Positions 1 to 12,180 of a stretch of 64,000 nt of DNA are shown here, piece after piece. The stretch is from the NCBI GenBank assembly GCA_014607495.2, contig CP053162.1:868001-932000 (forward strand), given 5' to 3'. The position numbers and the translations under genes were made by a program. The DNA is from Carposina sasakii (lineage: Eukaryota; Arthropoda; Insecta; Lepidoptera; Carposinidae). The notes below the pieces were generated by a model. The model had not been told where the DNA came from, did no database searches, and saw only the letters and a program-made list of their open reading frames with translations. Numbering within the stretch: the first letter of the stretch is position 1; each line of letters starts with the position of its first letter.

Positions 1-13
1 AAGTCCCACTCAC

Positions 14-3000
14 CGGCGCCACATTGCCCACCTGTGGGCTGGGCTCGACCACCTCCCAGTCGTCGCGGTCCGCGCCCGCGTCCTCCCCGCGCACCTCCCC
101 CACACGTCCGATAAGCGCCGCGTACACCTCTATGTAGCCGCGAACTCGCGATCTCGCACTGTAACCGTTTTATTTTTAGGTTAGTTTTCACTTTTAACCC
201 CCAACGGTAATGGTCCATGTGAATTATTATTATTATTATACATACATACATACATATAATCACGCCTCTATCCCTCACGGGGTAGGCAAAGCACCAAGGG
301 TCGATAGAACCACATGGTGCCACTTCTGACCAATTTTGAGGGTATAGTTGAGATGTACATGTTCGGTTAGTAGTGACAGGTGGTCAGCCCATCGCCTACA
401 AAACACCAAGACCCCCTTGTCCCTCTACTGACTTGTACAGTATGCCCGGGAAGAGAAGCAGCTGTAGTACGAGTATTACACGTCTTTTTTTCACTCCCAG
501 AGCAGCATAGAAGATTTATTATTATGTATTGTAGAATTATATATGTTACATGTAATGTAGGGATTTATTTGTTAATATGTTTTAGCGACGTCTACTCCCA
601 GGTCCCTTTTGAAAGTCAGGGCTGTTTTGCATGGTAGGCAACTCCTACCCTGTCTAAGCAGCATCTAGCTCAGAGGTTCCCAAACTTTTTTTACTCATAG
701 ACCCCTTTTAAAAGTTAACTGGTTCTGGTAGACCCCCTACAGGCCTACACCATATACAAATAAATTGTGAACCTCCATTTTTTCACATTAACGTAGACCC
801 CCACCGAGTCTCCTGTGGACCCCTGGGGGTCCACCTGGACCACTTTGGGAACCACTGATCTAGCTGAAAAGGGACCTGTTTTGCGGCTACACATACGCGT
901 GATGTAACTGGCAGATTCCTGATAGGGTGCACTGTTCTTCTGGATTTTTTTTTGTGTTGCTCTACTTTTTATATTAAGTAGGTACATACCTACTTTTACT
1001 GTCTTCATTTCTATCTGTGTGTGTGTAATCCTCAAATAAAAACTTCTTCTATTCTATTCCATTCTACATATTATAGTCACGCCCATTATCCCCCGAAGAG
1101 GTTGGTCAGAAGTGTGCAACCCACACACCCACCTTTCACCAGTTAGCCCATTAAGTCCTACGTGGTAAGGGGTGAGCCTACCGCCGCTTTTCGGGCACAA
1201 ATACAACAATCTAGCGACCGGTAATGAATCCAATGGAAAATGTTACCGAATCAGTCTAAATAGGTATCATAAGCGGTAATGGTAACGTATGGTAAAAGTG
1301 TCAATATGCCGCGTAAACTTATTCTACTGTTATCCTATTACATGGAGCAGTTTTGGCGAGACGAGCGGTAATAGAATTTCACATAATGAAATTAATATAT
1401 ACAAAATTACACAGGTGTTATAAAAGGGGTAGGTATGTTATAGCGGCGGCGCGCTCTGCCTCGCTAACACACTTACACGGACCTGCGCGGGCGCAGCGGG
1501 TACTTGACGTAGGCGGGTCGCAGCGCGGCGGCTCGATGCCTCGCTAACACACTTACACGGACCTGCGCGGGCGCAGCGGGTACTTGACGTAGGCGGGTCG
1601 CAGCGCGGCGGCTCGCTGCCTCGCTAACACACTTACACGGACCTGCGCGGGCGCAGCGGGTACTTGACGTAGGCGGGTCGCGGCGCGGCGGCTCGCTGCC
1701 TCGCTAACACACTTACACGGACCTGCGCGGGCGCAGCGGGTACTTGACGTAGGCGGGTCGCGGCGCGGCGGCTCGCTGCCTCGCTAACACACTTACACGG
1801 ACCTGCGCGGGCGCAGCGGGTACTTGACGTAGGCGGGTCGCGGCGCGGCGGCTCGCTGCCTCGCTAACACACTTACACGGACCTGCGCGGGCGCAGCGGG
1901 TACTTGACGTAGGCGGGTCGCGGCGCGGCGGCTCGCTCGCTCGGTGCGCCGGCGCACGGGATCTCCGCCATGCCGAGGAAGTCGTCTCGCGTCAGACGGT
2001 TCTCGTCGAACACCTGGATCAGCAGCTTGTGCTCCTCCGGCTTCACCTGATTGGTGGGCGAATAACTTTGTTTATGAGGATTGGCTAAGGATGCATTAGT
2101 TTTGAAATGAATAAATATAAATTAAGAAAAATCAACGAATAGCATAAACCACTGATCGTAGAGACCTGAAACTTTGAAAGGAGTTTTCTTTGCATGACGA
2201 TTTCCTATAATTTCTACGGAAACGGGAATCCTAGTACTACACCGACTAAGTTATGGGCAGCTGTCCTGTGCTGATGCTGGCCTTCACTAGAATACTTCGG
2301 CCGCATCTCCAACAGCGCATTTCATACGAATCAACTAAGAAACTAGGGCAGACTTTCCCAAAATGGGCGCTCCCTTGTAGGCGTTGGAGGCCTAGAGAAG
2401 GGCAGTTAAGGCCCCAGAAAAAAATAGCACAACTAATATGCTATTGACATTTTAAAGGTGAAATAAAAATGGGGAGCGCTACTGATTTTCAAAGTGGGCA
2501 TTAGACGAAATAAATTTCCAAACCTCTGAACTAGGGCAGTCTCTCACAGTTAATAGCTATTAATCTTCAAAACTAATAGCCAAAAAATGATGCTCCGTTT
2601 CATATACTAACTTAGAAAAATATTTACTTACCCGAAAAATAAACTCTTCGTTCCATATTGGATTTAATGTCTGTAACATAAAAACAAATGTTAGCAAAAT
2701 TTTTACTTAAATCGTAAAGTTAGAACAACAGCTTATCTTTGGCTGGATCGATTTTGACGGAACTTTCATTGGCAGGTAGCAGATGTAACTCAGGCCTCCT
2801 TTATTCCCGAAACACCCACGGGAATGAGAAATAACGAAGTTTACGCAGACGAACTTGCGGGCGGCCGCTTGTGTTTTTTTACACCTACCTTAGTTTATTG
2901 TCAATATACTTGCCTTTTTCTTGGTTTTGGTGAGAAATGTCTCGACAGTGACGTCACCGTCCACTTTCTGCACCTCCACACGGACATATGGGTCGCTGGA

Positions 3001-6000
3001 AACAAACAAAGTATCGATTAGATTAAAGACGCCCGTGATTAAAGACTCCGTCAAATGTGTCGAAATTGTCGAGAATAAAAATATTTTCCCATGATAAAAA
3101 AATAGCCTATGTCCTTTCTCAGAATCTAGACTACCTGTGTACCAATTTTAATTTAAATCGGTTTTGGTGTGAAAGCGACACAGACAGTGTTACTTTTACA
3201 TTTATAATATTAACCGATGTAATATAGATTTAATCTTCAATATAACAACGTTAAATATTTATGGGTTACAAGGTACCTAATTAAGCTTTGTCCTTATTAG
3301 TAAAATTATTATTTTGTCTTCTTTTACTTTTCTTGTGCGCACATGTATTTGCGTTACAATCTAGATCGTGTGTTTATAATTTGTATAGTTTAAGTTGCAT
3401 GGAATTGTAATGCGTAGTGTGTGAGCAATAAATAAATTCAATGGAGATTGCAAAAAAGTCGTAAATAGTAGCTCTACCATCTTTTTATCTTTCACATGCA
3501 AGATGTTTAGATGTCATGAAAACGCTAGAAATATCGGTGTAACTTAGCAGTTTGTAAAAAAAATACCATATTTAGAAGCTGTTGACTTTGTGACTTAAAA
3601 TAAATAAATAATAATAACACATATGTATACAGGGTGATTTTTGATCGTCAACGTTCCCGAAAACTACGGAATCTCCTCATCATATCCCGATCATTTTTCT
3701 CCATGGAAGCATACCTGGGAAGTGTCTGGTTCCCAAGATATTAGGGTCCAAAGTTGAGAAAATACACTGCGTTTTTCTGCATAAATGCACATAGACGCGC
3801 GTAGCAAGATTTTTTCACGAGAAATAATTAATATCTGTCTATGAAAAAACTAGCATAAACACTGGACACTATAAATTTCGGATGATGATAATGATAAACT
3901 ACATTTCACGCAACGAAGGCCCTGTTAGTATTATACATTGTGAAGGTTTGTTGAGTGTGAAAATACTAATTAAGTTCCTAAAGTTAAGTACACATCATTT
4001 CCCAACATTTTTTTTGGCAAAAACTTACTTTATTTGATGTATAAAGTACGTACCCTTCGTTAAGGGTGGCAACGAAAAACACCTGTATACGTTAGAATAA
4101 CATAAACCTACGTAGGATACAATTTACGGCAACTCGAAGTTGCGAGGCATAAAGGCTAGTATATGATAATGTCCTCCAGGCCCCATTTCGATCACGGTAG
4201 CAACCTCAACGGAGATTAGCCAACTGCGCAACAGATATTATAGTAGTATGCAAGTGTATAAGTTGGCCGCGTGGTGCCTGGCAGCGTGGTACCGGCAGAA
4301 TTGAATTCGTACCACCCCATGTCTGCCCGTAGGTATCGTACGAGGCGATTAAGGGTGGTGGGCAGCAGCGCCTCCCGAGTTGACAACATAGTCCCAAATA
4401 CAAACTGCAATCACCAACCCGCCTGTCCAGCGTGGTGACTATGGCAAATACCCCCCATGGCAGTCTTGTGGCGTGCCCTGGGGGAGGCCTACGCCCAGCA
4501 GTGGACTGCGAGACAAGTGTATGCACAAACACAGATGCACTCCCTATAACCTAACCCTCATACAAACAAACGAAAAACAGCTGTACCAACTCGAAATCGC
4601 AGTAATGACCTGTTTTATATCACAGCGTTCTGTTCTCGGGGCTTCACTAGAATACATCAGCTGCATCTCCTTGCGTATATGTCGTAAGAGTCGACTAGGG
4701 AACTCGGGAATTCTCTCAGGCGATAAGATAGCAACTTAATACTGATCATTTGCATCTGTCCTGAAGTTATGACTACTCCAATTCGGTATCATACGGCCCG
4801 TATGTTACCTAATGAACCTAGGTATTATATATCACAGCGTGACTAACGGCCAATTTCTATACGAGAGATCAAAAAGAATCTCTGATTCTTTTATTGCTAA
4901 TTTGTACTAAACTCTGTACTATTCTAAGTGCTGTGGATTTTGGTAAATAAAATATATAAAAATAAAAATAATTCGAAATTTTGTATGAAAACAATTGAAG
5001 ATTAAATTTGAGATATGCAAAAAATCTCTCCAGATCAGTTGGACTTAGTCATGCAAACAGGAACCAACCCACATAAGCAGTAACATCGAATTCTAACAAA
5101 ATTTACAGATTATTTTGATTTATACAAGGTTGATAGAAAGTTCATTTTTGAAAGCTTATGTAGCCTAAATTTTATTTTATACATTAGTGGGTTGGTTCCT
5201 GTTTGCATAACTATGTCCAGTTATAGAAATTGGCGGATAGTGTCACATGACTCATGTCATGGCCCATAAAACAATTTAACCAATAATTTGTTATCATTCG
5301 ACACAGAATAGGAATAGCAATTGGCAATTTGTAAAAGATCATGCTGATTATTAATTTTGGACACGATGATGATTTCTTCTGATATTTTATTACCCGACTG
5401 CGCCAGAACGAGGGTTATGTTTATCGAGTGTATGTATGCATATTTCTTTGAAATGCTTTAAAGCAGGGTTTCCCAAATTTTTTTTTCTCGTAGACCCCTT
5501 CAAAACTTAACTAGTTCTGGTGGACCCCCTACAGGCCTACACCATATACGAATTAATTGTTAACCCCCATTTTTTCATGTCAACGTAGACCCCCGTCAAG
5601 TCTCCTATGGACCCCTGGACCACTTTGGGAACCACTGCTCTAGAGCCTATACGGGTTGTCGTTAGTCGTGAGAGTGACACACTGGGTCAAAAATTTTGCG
5701 AAGTCTGGCGTTTTACTTCAAATAAATTACATTTTTATCTTTACTTGTACCTAGGTTTATAACAGATTTGATTATTAAGAGGTAAAGATCGGTACCATGT
5801 CATTATAACCTAGGCTTTGAGTTATCGCAGCAATGACGGGGCGATGACTCACGATCGCGTGCTTTATAATATCCTTATTGATAACACAGAATATTTAATA
5901 TGTATAGGTACATGTTGCCAGCATATTGTATAACAAGGCGCATTACAAAACGACTAGGCATTTTGCATAATAAGCAGTATGGGCTTTGGAGGACGATAAT

Positions 6001-9000
6001 TTGGCTTCTAGGACTTCATCTGATATTTAATTATATAGATTGGGTTAAGTAAGAACTGTTAAAATAACAATGCTAGAAGAATTTAATTCTTTTATAATAT
6101 TCAAAATGCTTAATGTTAGCCATTTTTTTATAGGGCGTGTTATAAAATATACCTTCGACATACACCACTGCGCCAATCGATCGTGAAAAGTATGTTTAAC
6201 ATTGCATCTTACCTGGCACCAAAGATGTCCTTTTTCGCCAAAGAATGAGCACCCAGGATCTTCAAACGAAGCAGGTAGCTATTCTCATCAGCCTGGAAAA
6301 AGTGAAAACAATATTTATAGTGAGATAGTAGACCGGAGGTGATATTCTAGTCTAATATTCCAATTTTAATTTGATCTTTTTAAAATGAGACATTATGGTC
6401 GATTCTGACATCATGATTCACAATTTCTTAGTCAGGTCTATCCCTCTACATTCTTAGCATAAATGGCTAGTAGAGAAAGGGACAGATAGGACTCATTTTA
6501 TGTTTAGGTTTAAGTGTGACAGTCAGAATCGGCCATATTAAATAGGAAAATGCTAAAATTCTATAAAACCTGAAGATGTTGACGTTTTCCTCCTTATTTA
6601 ATAAAATTGAAAAACATATTATACAATGACCTAGAATGCACCTGCACTGTTTAAAATATTCACATGCAAAATGCATTCCTCAACCTTGACTTATCAGAAA
6701 CATAATTCAAAGCTCACTTTTATTTTATTATTGTAAGGAAAAATTATAAAGATAACCATTTAAATAAATACCTTATTGTACCTATTCAAAATGTTCCTGG
6801 ATAAAATAACGCAAAATACATAAGAAATAAATAACATAAGAAATAATATCTCATATCTAACAAAAAAATATGAACTGAAATTACTTTTAAGTAAATTAAA
6901 CCATTATGTATGGTCACATCCAATTTTGCATCCAATTTTGCACATGACTACCCATAAAGTATGTGTATATCAATTGTACTAACACTTCAAGTTTTAAAAC
7001 CCTAGACTACATAATAAGCACCTGAAACTAAGTTTTTAGGATAAGTACTTTATACTTTCAAATTAAAGTTTTCATTGTCTTTTCCTTCCTTTTTTCCTTT
7101 TCAACCTACTATCCATCATCTAAATACATACATACATAAAATCACGCCTTTATCCCTTACGGGATAGGCAGACCACCAAGGGCACCATAGGACCACATGG
7201 AGCCAATTCTGACCAATTTTGGGGGTATTGTTGAGATGTACAAGTTTGGTTAGTAGTGACAGGTGGTCAGCCCATCGCCTACAATCTAAATACATCATCT
7301 AAATCAGTAATTAAATTGGTGAGATTCAGGATTAGGGAATCCCAACCCACTTCAACTATCATGATATTTACTTAGTAATGTTAAGATTGTAAATACTAGT
7401 GTACTAATAATAAACTACCTGACTGACGGCAGATCTGCCGAGCCGGTAAAACTGCCAGAAGGGCTAGTGGCTGTACAATTTATATAGAGCTGTTTACGTT
7501 ATCTTGAGTCTGGCATTTTTGCCAAGCCCAGCTTTTTTATCGAGCGTTATGTCACTGAGTACAATTTTCTTATGGGATCCGGTGTAATGTTAACACCCTG
7601 TCTGGGATTCAGTTTCTGGCAGATCTACTGGTCCGGGAACCAGGCCTAATATTTACATTGTTTTTTTTTTATTAACCTAAATTAGTTTAACATACATACA
7701 GCTTATTGTATTATAAGCATGGTTGTTCCCAAATAGGAACCAGAAACACAGCATCACAAAGGAGATCTTAAAGCTGTGTTTAGCACAGTAGGGTGGGAGT
7801 AGGTAGAGACAGAAGGTGAAAGATCTATCTAGGTACCTACTACTAGTCTAACTGTAACCTATATTATATTCTATTCCACATATTTTGCTATCTAATATTG
7901 CTATAAATAGTGAACAATGTATGTTAGATGTCAATTAGTACTCATTGAAACTTAACTGGTGTAATTCTGCCTGAAGGAAATTTGGCATCACATACATACC
8001 TGCCACTTCCGTTTCTTAAATTTCAATAAGTGATCATCACTATGAACTTTCAAAAATGATAGCCAATATGGGAACAGGCCTTTGACTGATAACCACCCAA
8101 AGTTTTTGTTGACCAGTAGTTTGGGTAGGAACAAAACAGACATATAATATGCATGTAAAGTATGAGCTACTTCATAGAATAGAATAGAATAGAATTAATA
8201 GATGCACATTCTGTTTAGATCAAGTAATCATAGAGAAACCTATTAACAAAAGAGGTTAGTTAATTATGAATTGTGTATTCAATAATTACCTAATGTCACT
8301 TTGCCATTCGCTAATATTTTTTTATAGATTCTTATTTGATCTTGCAAACCATGAAAAGTTTGCTAATTTTCTTATTAGGATAGGCACACACACCAAGAAC
8401 ACAATTATAGTTTGAACAGTAAAATAGGTCTCTAATACATAAGTGTTATTTCCACAGCATAAGGTTTAGAAAACATACTTTATTACACCCATTTAGCACT
8501 ATTATCAGGTGTTTAACACAAGGATAAGTATGTATTTATTGTATAGTGAGTATCAACTTATTTTTGATATTGCTTGGCAAGTACTTTAGATTACTAAGTT
8601 GAAGGCCAAATCCTATTATAAGGCTTAACCTCTGGAACACTACCCACACTATTTCCTACTAAGTGAGTAAAATAAACACACACATTATACCTTGCCTACC
8701 AACCACAGGATGCAGTTATTTATTCTTTTTGCTAGTTTTAAATGCTCTATTAATTTGATTGTAGCATAACTAGGATAAGTTTTGGAAATGATATTCACTT
8801 GACAAGGACGTATTTACAACATCGATGAAACGAAATTAATTTCAAACAATAGTAACGCTGACACATTGGAGTGTACTTACACGAGTGTCCGTCTGCCAAG
8901 CCATCACCCATGAGAATTATGTACTAATAAGTATAGGGAATGCAAAACGATTCACATTCCTTCTTGCAGTTCATCAGTTGGAATAAAATAACAGTACAAA

Positions 9001-10091
9001 CTGTAAAACACTGACACGTTTCTAAAGCAATACTGGTCAACACATTTGAACGAATATTAGAAGTTATTGAGCAGGTGTATATGCAATTTTTTTGGTCGCA
9101 ATCAGCTTTTGCACATAAATTTCTAATTACATCTAATCAGATTACAGGAACATAGAAAATAAAAAATTAAATCGGGGAAAATTACCCATAGCCACGACAA
9201 GTCAAATGACAAATTTCGATTGTCAAAAATCAAAATTGACACTTCGCTTCACGTTCCGTTACACGCATAATATTATTTTATTTTGTGAACGGATTACGGG
9301 CACGGCATAGCCTATAAGAAACACTGACCTATGTCTCCATATGCCGCATAGGTCAGTGTTTCTTAACTTTTGGTCCGCGGACCACCTGGAGATCCGCGAA
9401 TACATATGTGTTCTGGGTTCCGCCGCGCCGCGTCGTCTTCGAGATAGAAACATAGAAATATACGAGTTCTAGAAGCTCAGATTAGAACAACACAGATTGT
9501 ACTTTGCCTTGAATTTGGGCACAATTTTATATTATGAAAAACCGATAATGGTCCTAAAGATCCTTATAACTACATAAATAAATACTTAAGTAAAAGCTTA
9601 TGTTTTGCGCAGCACGTGTTTATTTGTTTTTCATAATATTAAAAAATTATGCACATAGGTACTGAGTAATCCAAAACGCGGCTACTGTTTATACTTTGGA
9701 AAGGTTAAATACTACTAGGTCTAGTAGTAGGTGCCCAGATACATTTTTCATGTTCTGTAGGGGTAGATATAGATAGGTAGGTTTCATTTTGCCTGTTATC
9801 TTCGCGCTTTGACAGAATATTTCCGAATTTTTTAACTATGTAGAAAGCGGCACTTGGATACGTGCTTAGAAATAGAAACGTACTCTTAATTTTACTAAAA
9901 ATCTAGCTAAAATACATGTATTTTACATAATTATTTAGTGATACACAACAAACCTGATATTGCAATGAAAATCGAGGCTCTGGACTTGGCTGTCCATTCT
10001 GAAATCTTCTCAATGCCGTACAAGATAAGGATCGGTTCCGATGGTAGTCCCCAACAGCCGGGGAAAACTCCATAGGTCTTACGTTATGCAT
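14..10091 (-). CDS. Nedd4: Nedd4 E3 ubiquitin-protein ligase, N-terminal part (C2 domain exons), continues off left edge
   Basis: HECT-type ubiquitin ligase; only the N-terminal part lies here, while the WW and HECT domains must lie left of the window. Exons in transcript order: 9954-10091 (ATG, 46 codons), 6213-6292, 2914-2995, 2632-2670, 1877-2046 and 14-158. All junction phases agree. The C2 domain begins near LLRLKILGAHSLAKKDIFG, continues through ASDPYVRVEV and TLNPIWNEEFIFR, and ends with VFDENRLTRDDFLG. It is followed by YPLRPRR and ARSRVRGYIEVY, as in insect Nedd4. C2 domains of this family bind Ca2+ and phospholipid and direct the ligase to membranes. The intron after 2914 uses a GC donor. 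The donor after 1877 sits in a six-fold 80-bp repeat. The first exon is less certain: it has an in-frame stop upstream of its ATG and a phase-0 donor, but I do not recognise its sequence. Nedd4 is preferred over Su(dx) from the C2 sequence, from memory. Confidence 0.88.
240..398 (+). repeat. Dispersed repeat 'V' (short SINE-like sequence)
   Basis: About 160 bp beginning in a (cata)n tract, then 'atcacgcctctatccctcac', a block of 'accacatggtgccacttctg', and ending at 'gtggtcagcccatcgcctac'. Related copies occur near 7131, 13880 and, broken up, near 19893. It lies downstream of the Nedd4 exon at 14-158, in intron sequence. It is too short and too common to be a gene. Confidence 0.7.
671..857. 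mobile_element. hAT-type MITE, copy 1
   Basis: 187 bp, starting CAGAGGTTCCCAAA and ending GGGAACCACTG. It is flanked by a perfect 8-bp duplication ATCTAGCT (663-670 and 858-865). CAGNGGTTCCCAA ends with 8-bp target duplications are the hallmark of hAT elements. It has no coding capacity. Other copies lie at 5464-5637 and 26985-27171. Confidence 0.9.
1461..1940. repeat. 80-bp minisatellite, six copies, each carrying an exon end plus splice donor
   Basis: Six head-to-tail 80-bp units beginning at 1461, 1541, 1621, 1701, 1781 and 1861; units differ at only one or two bases. On the minus strand each unit holds the last coding bases of the Nedd4 exon 1877-2046 (...LRPRRSV) followed by the donor GTAAGT. 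The unit nearest the exon body (1861-1940) is the one that gives an open, in-phase join. Since 80 is not a multiple of three and each unit reads into TAA after its donor, the distal donors would give a truncated product. Confidence 0.95.
2908..2913 (-). other. Non-canonical GC splice donor in Nedd4
   Basis: On the minus strand the exon 2914-2995 ends ...AAAAAG and is followed by GCAAGT. This is the known strong GC-AG consensus (AAG|GCAAGT). The phase (0) fits the next exon, which begins ACATTAAATCC (TLNP), and no GT donor in the neighbourhood keeps the conserved KKKTLNP join. Confidence 0.85.
3630..4085 (+). mobile_element. MITE family X (CAGGGTG ends, TA target), copy 1
   Basis: Starts TA-CAGGGTGATTTTTGATCG and ends CACCTG-TA. 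Shared internal blocks are 'aacgttcccgaaaactacgg', 'tccatggaagcatacctggg' and 'cccttcgttaagggtggc'. This copy holds roughly 80 extra bases near 3880-3965 relative to the others. The TA flanks and terminal repeats suggest a Tc1/mariner-type non-autonomous element. It lies in a Nedd4 intron. Confidence 0.8.
4250..4515 (+). repeat. Dispersed lepidopteran repeat with 'cagcagtggactgc' end
   Basis: Contains 'gtaccaccccat', 'gcagcagcgcctcccg', 'cagcgtggtgactatgg' and ends 'cccagcagtggactgc'. The same modules recur near 25760-25965, 43960-44190, 53700-53880 and, inverted, 55040-55430. The end matches the 3' end of the RTE-type LINE fragment at 41900-42320, so this is probably a retroposon using that LINE's tail. 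Confidence 0.65.
5041..5218. repeat. Inverted-repeat element (about 32-bp arms)
   Basis: Left arm 5041-5072 (ggacttagtcatgcaaacag...) and right arm 5187-5218 are near-perfect inverted repeats around about 114 bp of AT-rich sequence. It is a probable MITE in a Nedd4 intron. No target duplication was identified. Confidence 0.7.
5464..5637. mobile_element. hAT-type MITE, copy 2
   Basis: Starts CAGGGTTTCCCAAA and ends GGGAACCACTG. The flanking 8-mers CTTTAAAG and CTCTAGAG match at six of eight bases, so this is an older, diverged insertion of the family seen at 671-857. Confidence 0.8.
7131..7284 (+). repeat. Dispersed repeat 'V', copy 2
   Basis: Same modules as 240-398 ('aaaatcacgcctttatccct', 'accacatggagcc', 'gtggtcagcccatcgcctac'). 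It sits in the Nedd4 intron between the exon at 6213-6292 and the first exon. Apart from this repeat, I see no coding feature in 6293-9316. Confidence 0.65.
9317..9364. repeat. Perfect-arm hairpin (17-bp arms)
   Basis: AAGAAACACTGACCTAT (9317-9333) pairs with ATAGGTCAGTGTTTCTT (9348-9364) across 14 bases. The sequence continuing right ('aacttttggtccgcggacc') resembles a hAT-type terminal sequence of the CAGTG-TTCTTAAC kind, so this may be the junction of two inverted element ends. Confidence 0.65.
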
Positions 10092-11311
10092 GACTGGACC
10101 TATCTATCATTTCTCAGGTCAACACCACACTTCACCATTTCCTGTTATTAACACTGAAGTTAATTTTACAATTGGTTTTTTATGCAGTTAAACACAGTTA
10201 AACAAAGATGGCGTTGTGACGAGCCATATGACTACGCTAATCTTATCAGTAAGAAATGAGCGATAAAAGCAGCAAGCGACCGTACACAATTAGTTTGGAT
10301 GATAGTGCCGGCTACTAATTTTGTACCATGATTGTTTTTACATCTACGCAAAGAATAGATAACGTATCAGTCATTGAGGTACCTAGCTATTTTTCCTTTG
10401 TGTCCATGTAAGATACGAACGTGTGTTCCGTATGTATCTAAATCTGAGTGCGTTCCATAGAAAAAATCCCATGTCGGATTTCGGAACTAACATTTGCTTA
10501 TGCAGTAACAAAAATAAAATGTACCTAGTTATACACATAGTACCACAGAACAGCCTATATTACCTGTTCTGTGCATAGTACCTACTTAACTAGCGCCATC
10601 ATCCAACTTGTTGAAACCATAGAAATATATACAAAAATACCAAATCCCTGGTTGAAACGCACTCCACTACCACCATAGATTTATTATACTAGCTACTTAC
10701 ATATTACTGAAACTATGAAAGCTGCCAGTAACGACATGGCAGTAACTTTACTATCACGAATGTAAGGACATAGGTATTCAACAGTGGCTCAATCTTCTGG
10801 TATACTTACTATACTCTTTGGGCTCAACTCACCACCTATCTATCAACCTACCTATCTACCTACTAACGATATAATAACGTATGTAACGTACTTGCACTGG
10901 CATAAAAAGCAAAGATGTGCATGAAAGATAATTTTCCTCTTTTTGACGTGAAACGTCTTTAAAATCGCGCCGACACATACGGGTACCAGGTTTAAAAACT
11001 GGACCGTAACGAAAAGGTCTATATCATCGTACCTTAATAATTAAAAAACTATTGGTCTTAGAAACAAAAATGTGGTGTAAATATTTCACTTATATAGTCA
11101 GCTCGCTGTTATGACATTGAGTTCGTGTCGGGGTCAAGCGGGGCGGCGGGGGAGGGATACTGCGATAACTGTGCGAAACCGGCGCTCACGCTTGTTTCTA
11201 TTCAGTGTAACTCGTGACTCCGACTTTATAGCGTGGTGATTCTTTCGTGTGTTTGTCAAGTTTATTTGAACCGATTGATTTATACAAAAATAAGTGTAAT
11301 TTGGACAGTAT

Positions 11312-11520
11312 TTATATCTATACTAATATTATAAAGCTGAAGAGTTTGTTTGTTTGTTTGTTTGAACGCGCTAATCTCAGGAACTACTGGTCTGATTTGA
11401 AAAATTCTTTCAGTGTTAGATAGCCCATTTACCAAGGAAGGCTACAGTCTATACAACAACCTGCCCGGCTTCGCACGGGTACAACGCCCCCTCACGCGGA
11501 CGAAGTCGTGGGCGGCTGTT
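11312..11520 (+). mobile_element. Helitron-like fragment
   Basis: Begins 'tctatactaatattataaag' with a (gttt)n run, contains 'gcgctaatctcaggaactac' and ends near 'gcggacgaagtcgtgggcgg'. These are the usual ends of abundant lepidopteran Helitron-like repeats. Related pieces lie at 17935-18110, 27497-27714, 41335-41520, 43745-43950, 47870-48109 and 50816-51160. There is no coding capacity. Confidence 0.65.
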
Positions 11521-11812
11521 ATTTAAAATAACCAGAAAGTGACAATAAATATATAAACATTTGCTATGTATTTTATGTTTCTATTACGTACCTGTTCTTT
11601 TTTTTATTAAAATACTTAAAACAGCGTCCATCTTGTTTTCATTTCAATCTTTTACTTTAAAAGCGATTCGCTAACATAGACGTTTCACGTTAAAACCAAC
11701 GGCCGTGTGCCCCGACACAGCCCCACCCGCTTTTTTTGGGTCTTTATTGCACTCAGAGAGGTGTATATAACCCTAATGAGTTAATTCTAGGAGGCTAGGT
11801 TTGCTCCATATA

Positions 11813-12180
11813 CAGAATGATTTTTGGTCGTCAACGTTCCCGAAAACTACGGAATCTCCTCATCATCATGATTATTTTTCTCCATGAAAGCATTCCTGGG
11901 AAGTATCTGGTTTCCAAAATATTTGGGTCCAAAGTTGAGCAAATAGACTGCGTTTTTCTGCATAAATGCACATTGACGCGTGTAGCAAGATTTTTTCACG
12001 AGAAATAATTAATATCTGTCTATAAAAAAACTAGCATAAACATTGGACACTATAAATTTCGCCCGATCAAGTAATTAAAAAATTAACATCGTTTCCCAGC
12101 ATTTTTTTGGCATAAATTTACTTTATTTGATGTATAGAGTACATACCCTTCGTTAAGGGTGACAACGAAAAAACATTCTG
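11813..12180 (+). mobile_element. MITE family X, copy 2
   Basis: Starts TA-CAGAATGATTTTTGG and ends ACATTCTG-TA, with the family's internal blocks and a length of 368 bp. It lies upstream of CNOT11. The rest of 11536-12844 shows no gene; it includes a short duplicated stretch ('actatctacgttacatagcg' near 12728 and 12904). Confidence 0.8.

Noticed and set aside
1461..1940. CRISPR-like regular repeat array
   Set aside because: Units are contiguous 80-bp tandem copies with no unique spacers, and they lie over a eukaryotic exon end; this is a minisatellite.
4206..4739. Overlapping 64-108-codon ORFs on both strands
   Set aside because: All fall on the dispersed repeat at 4250-4515 and show no protein family features.
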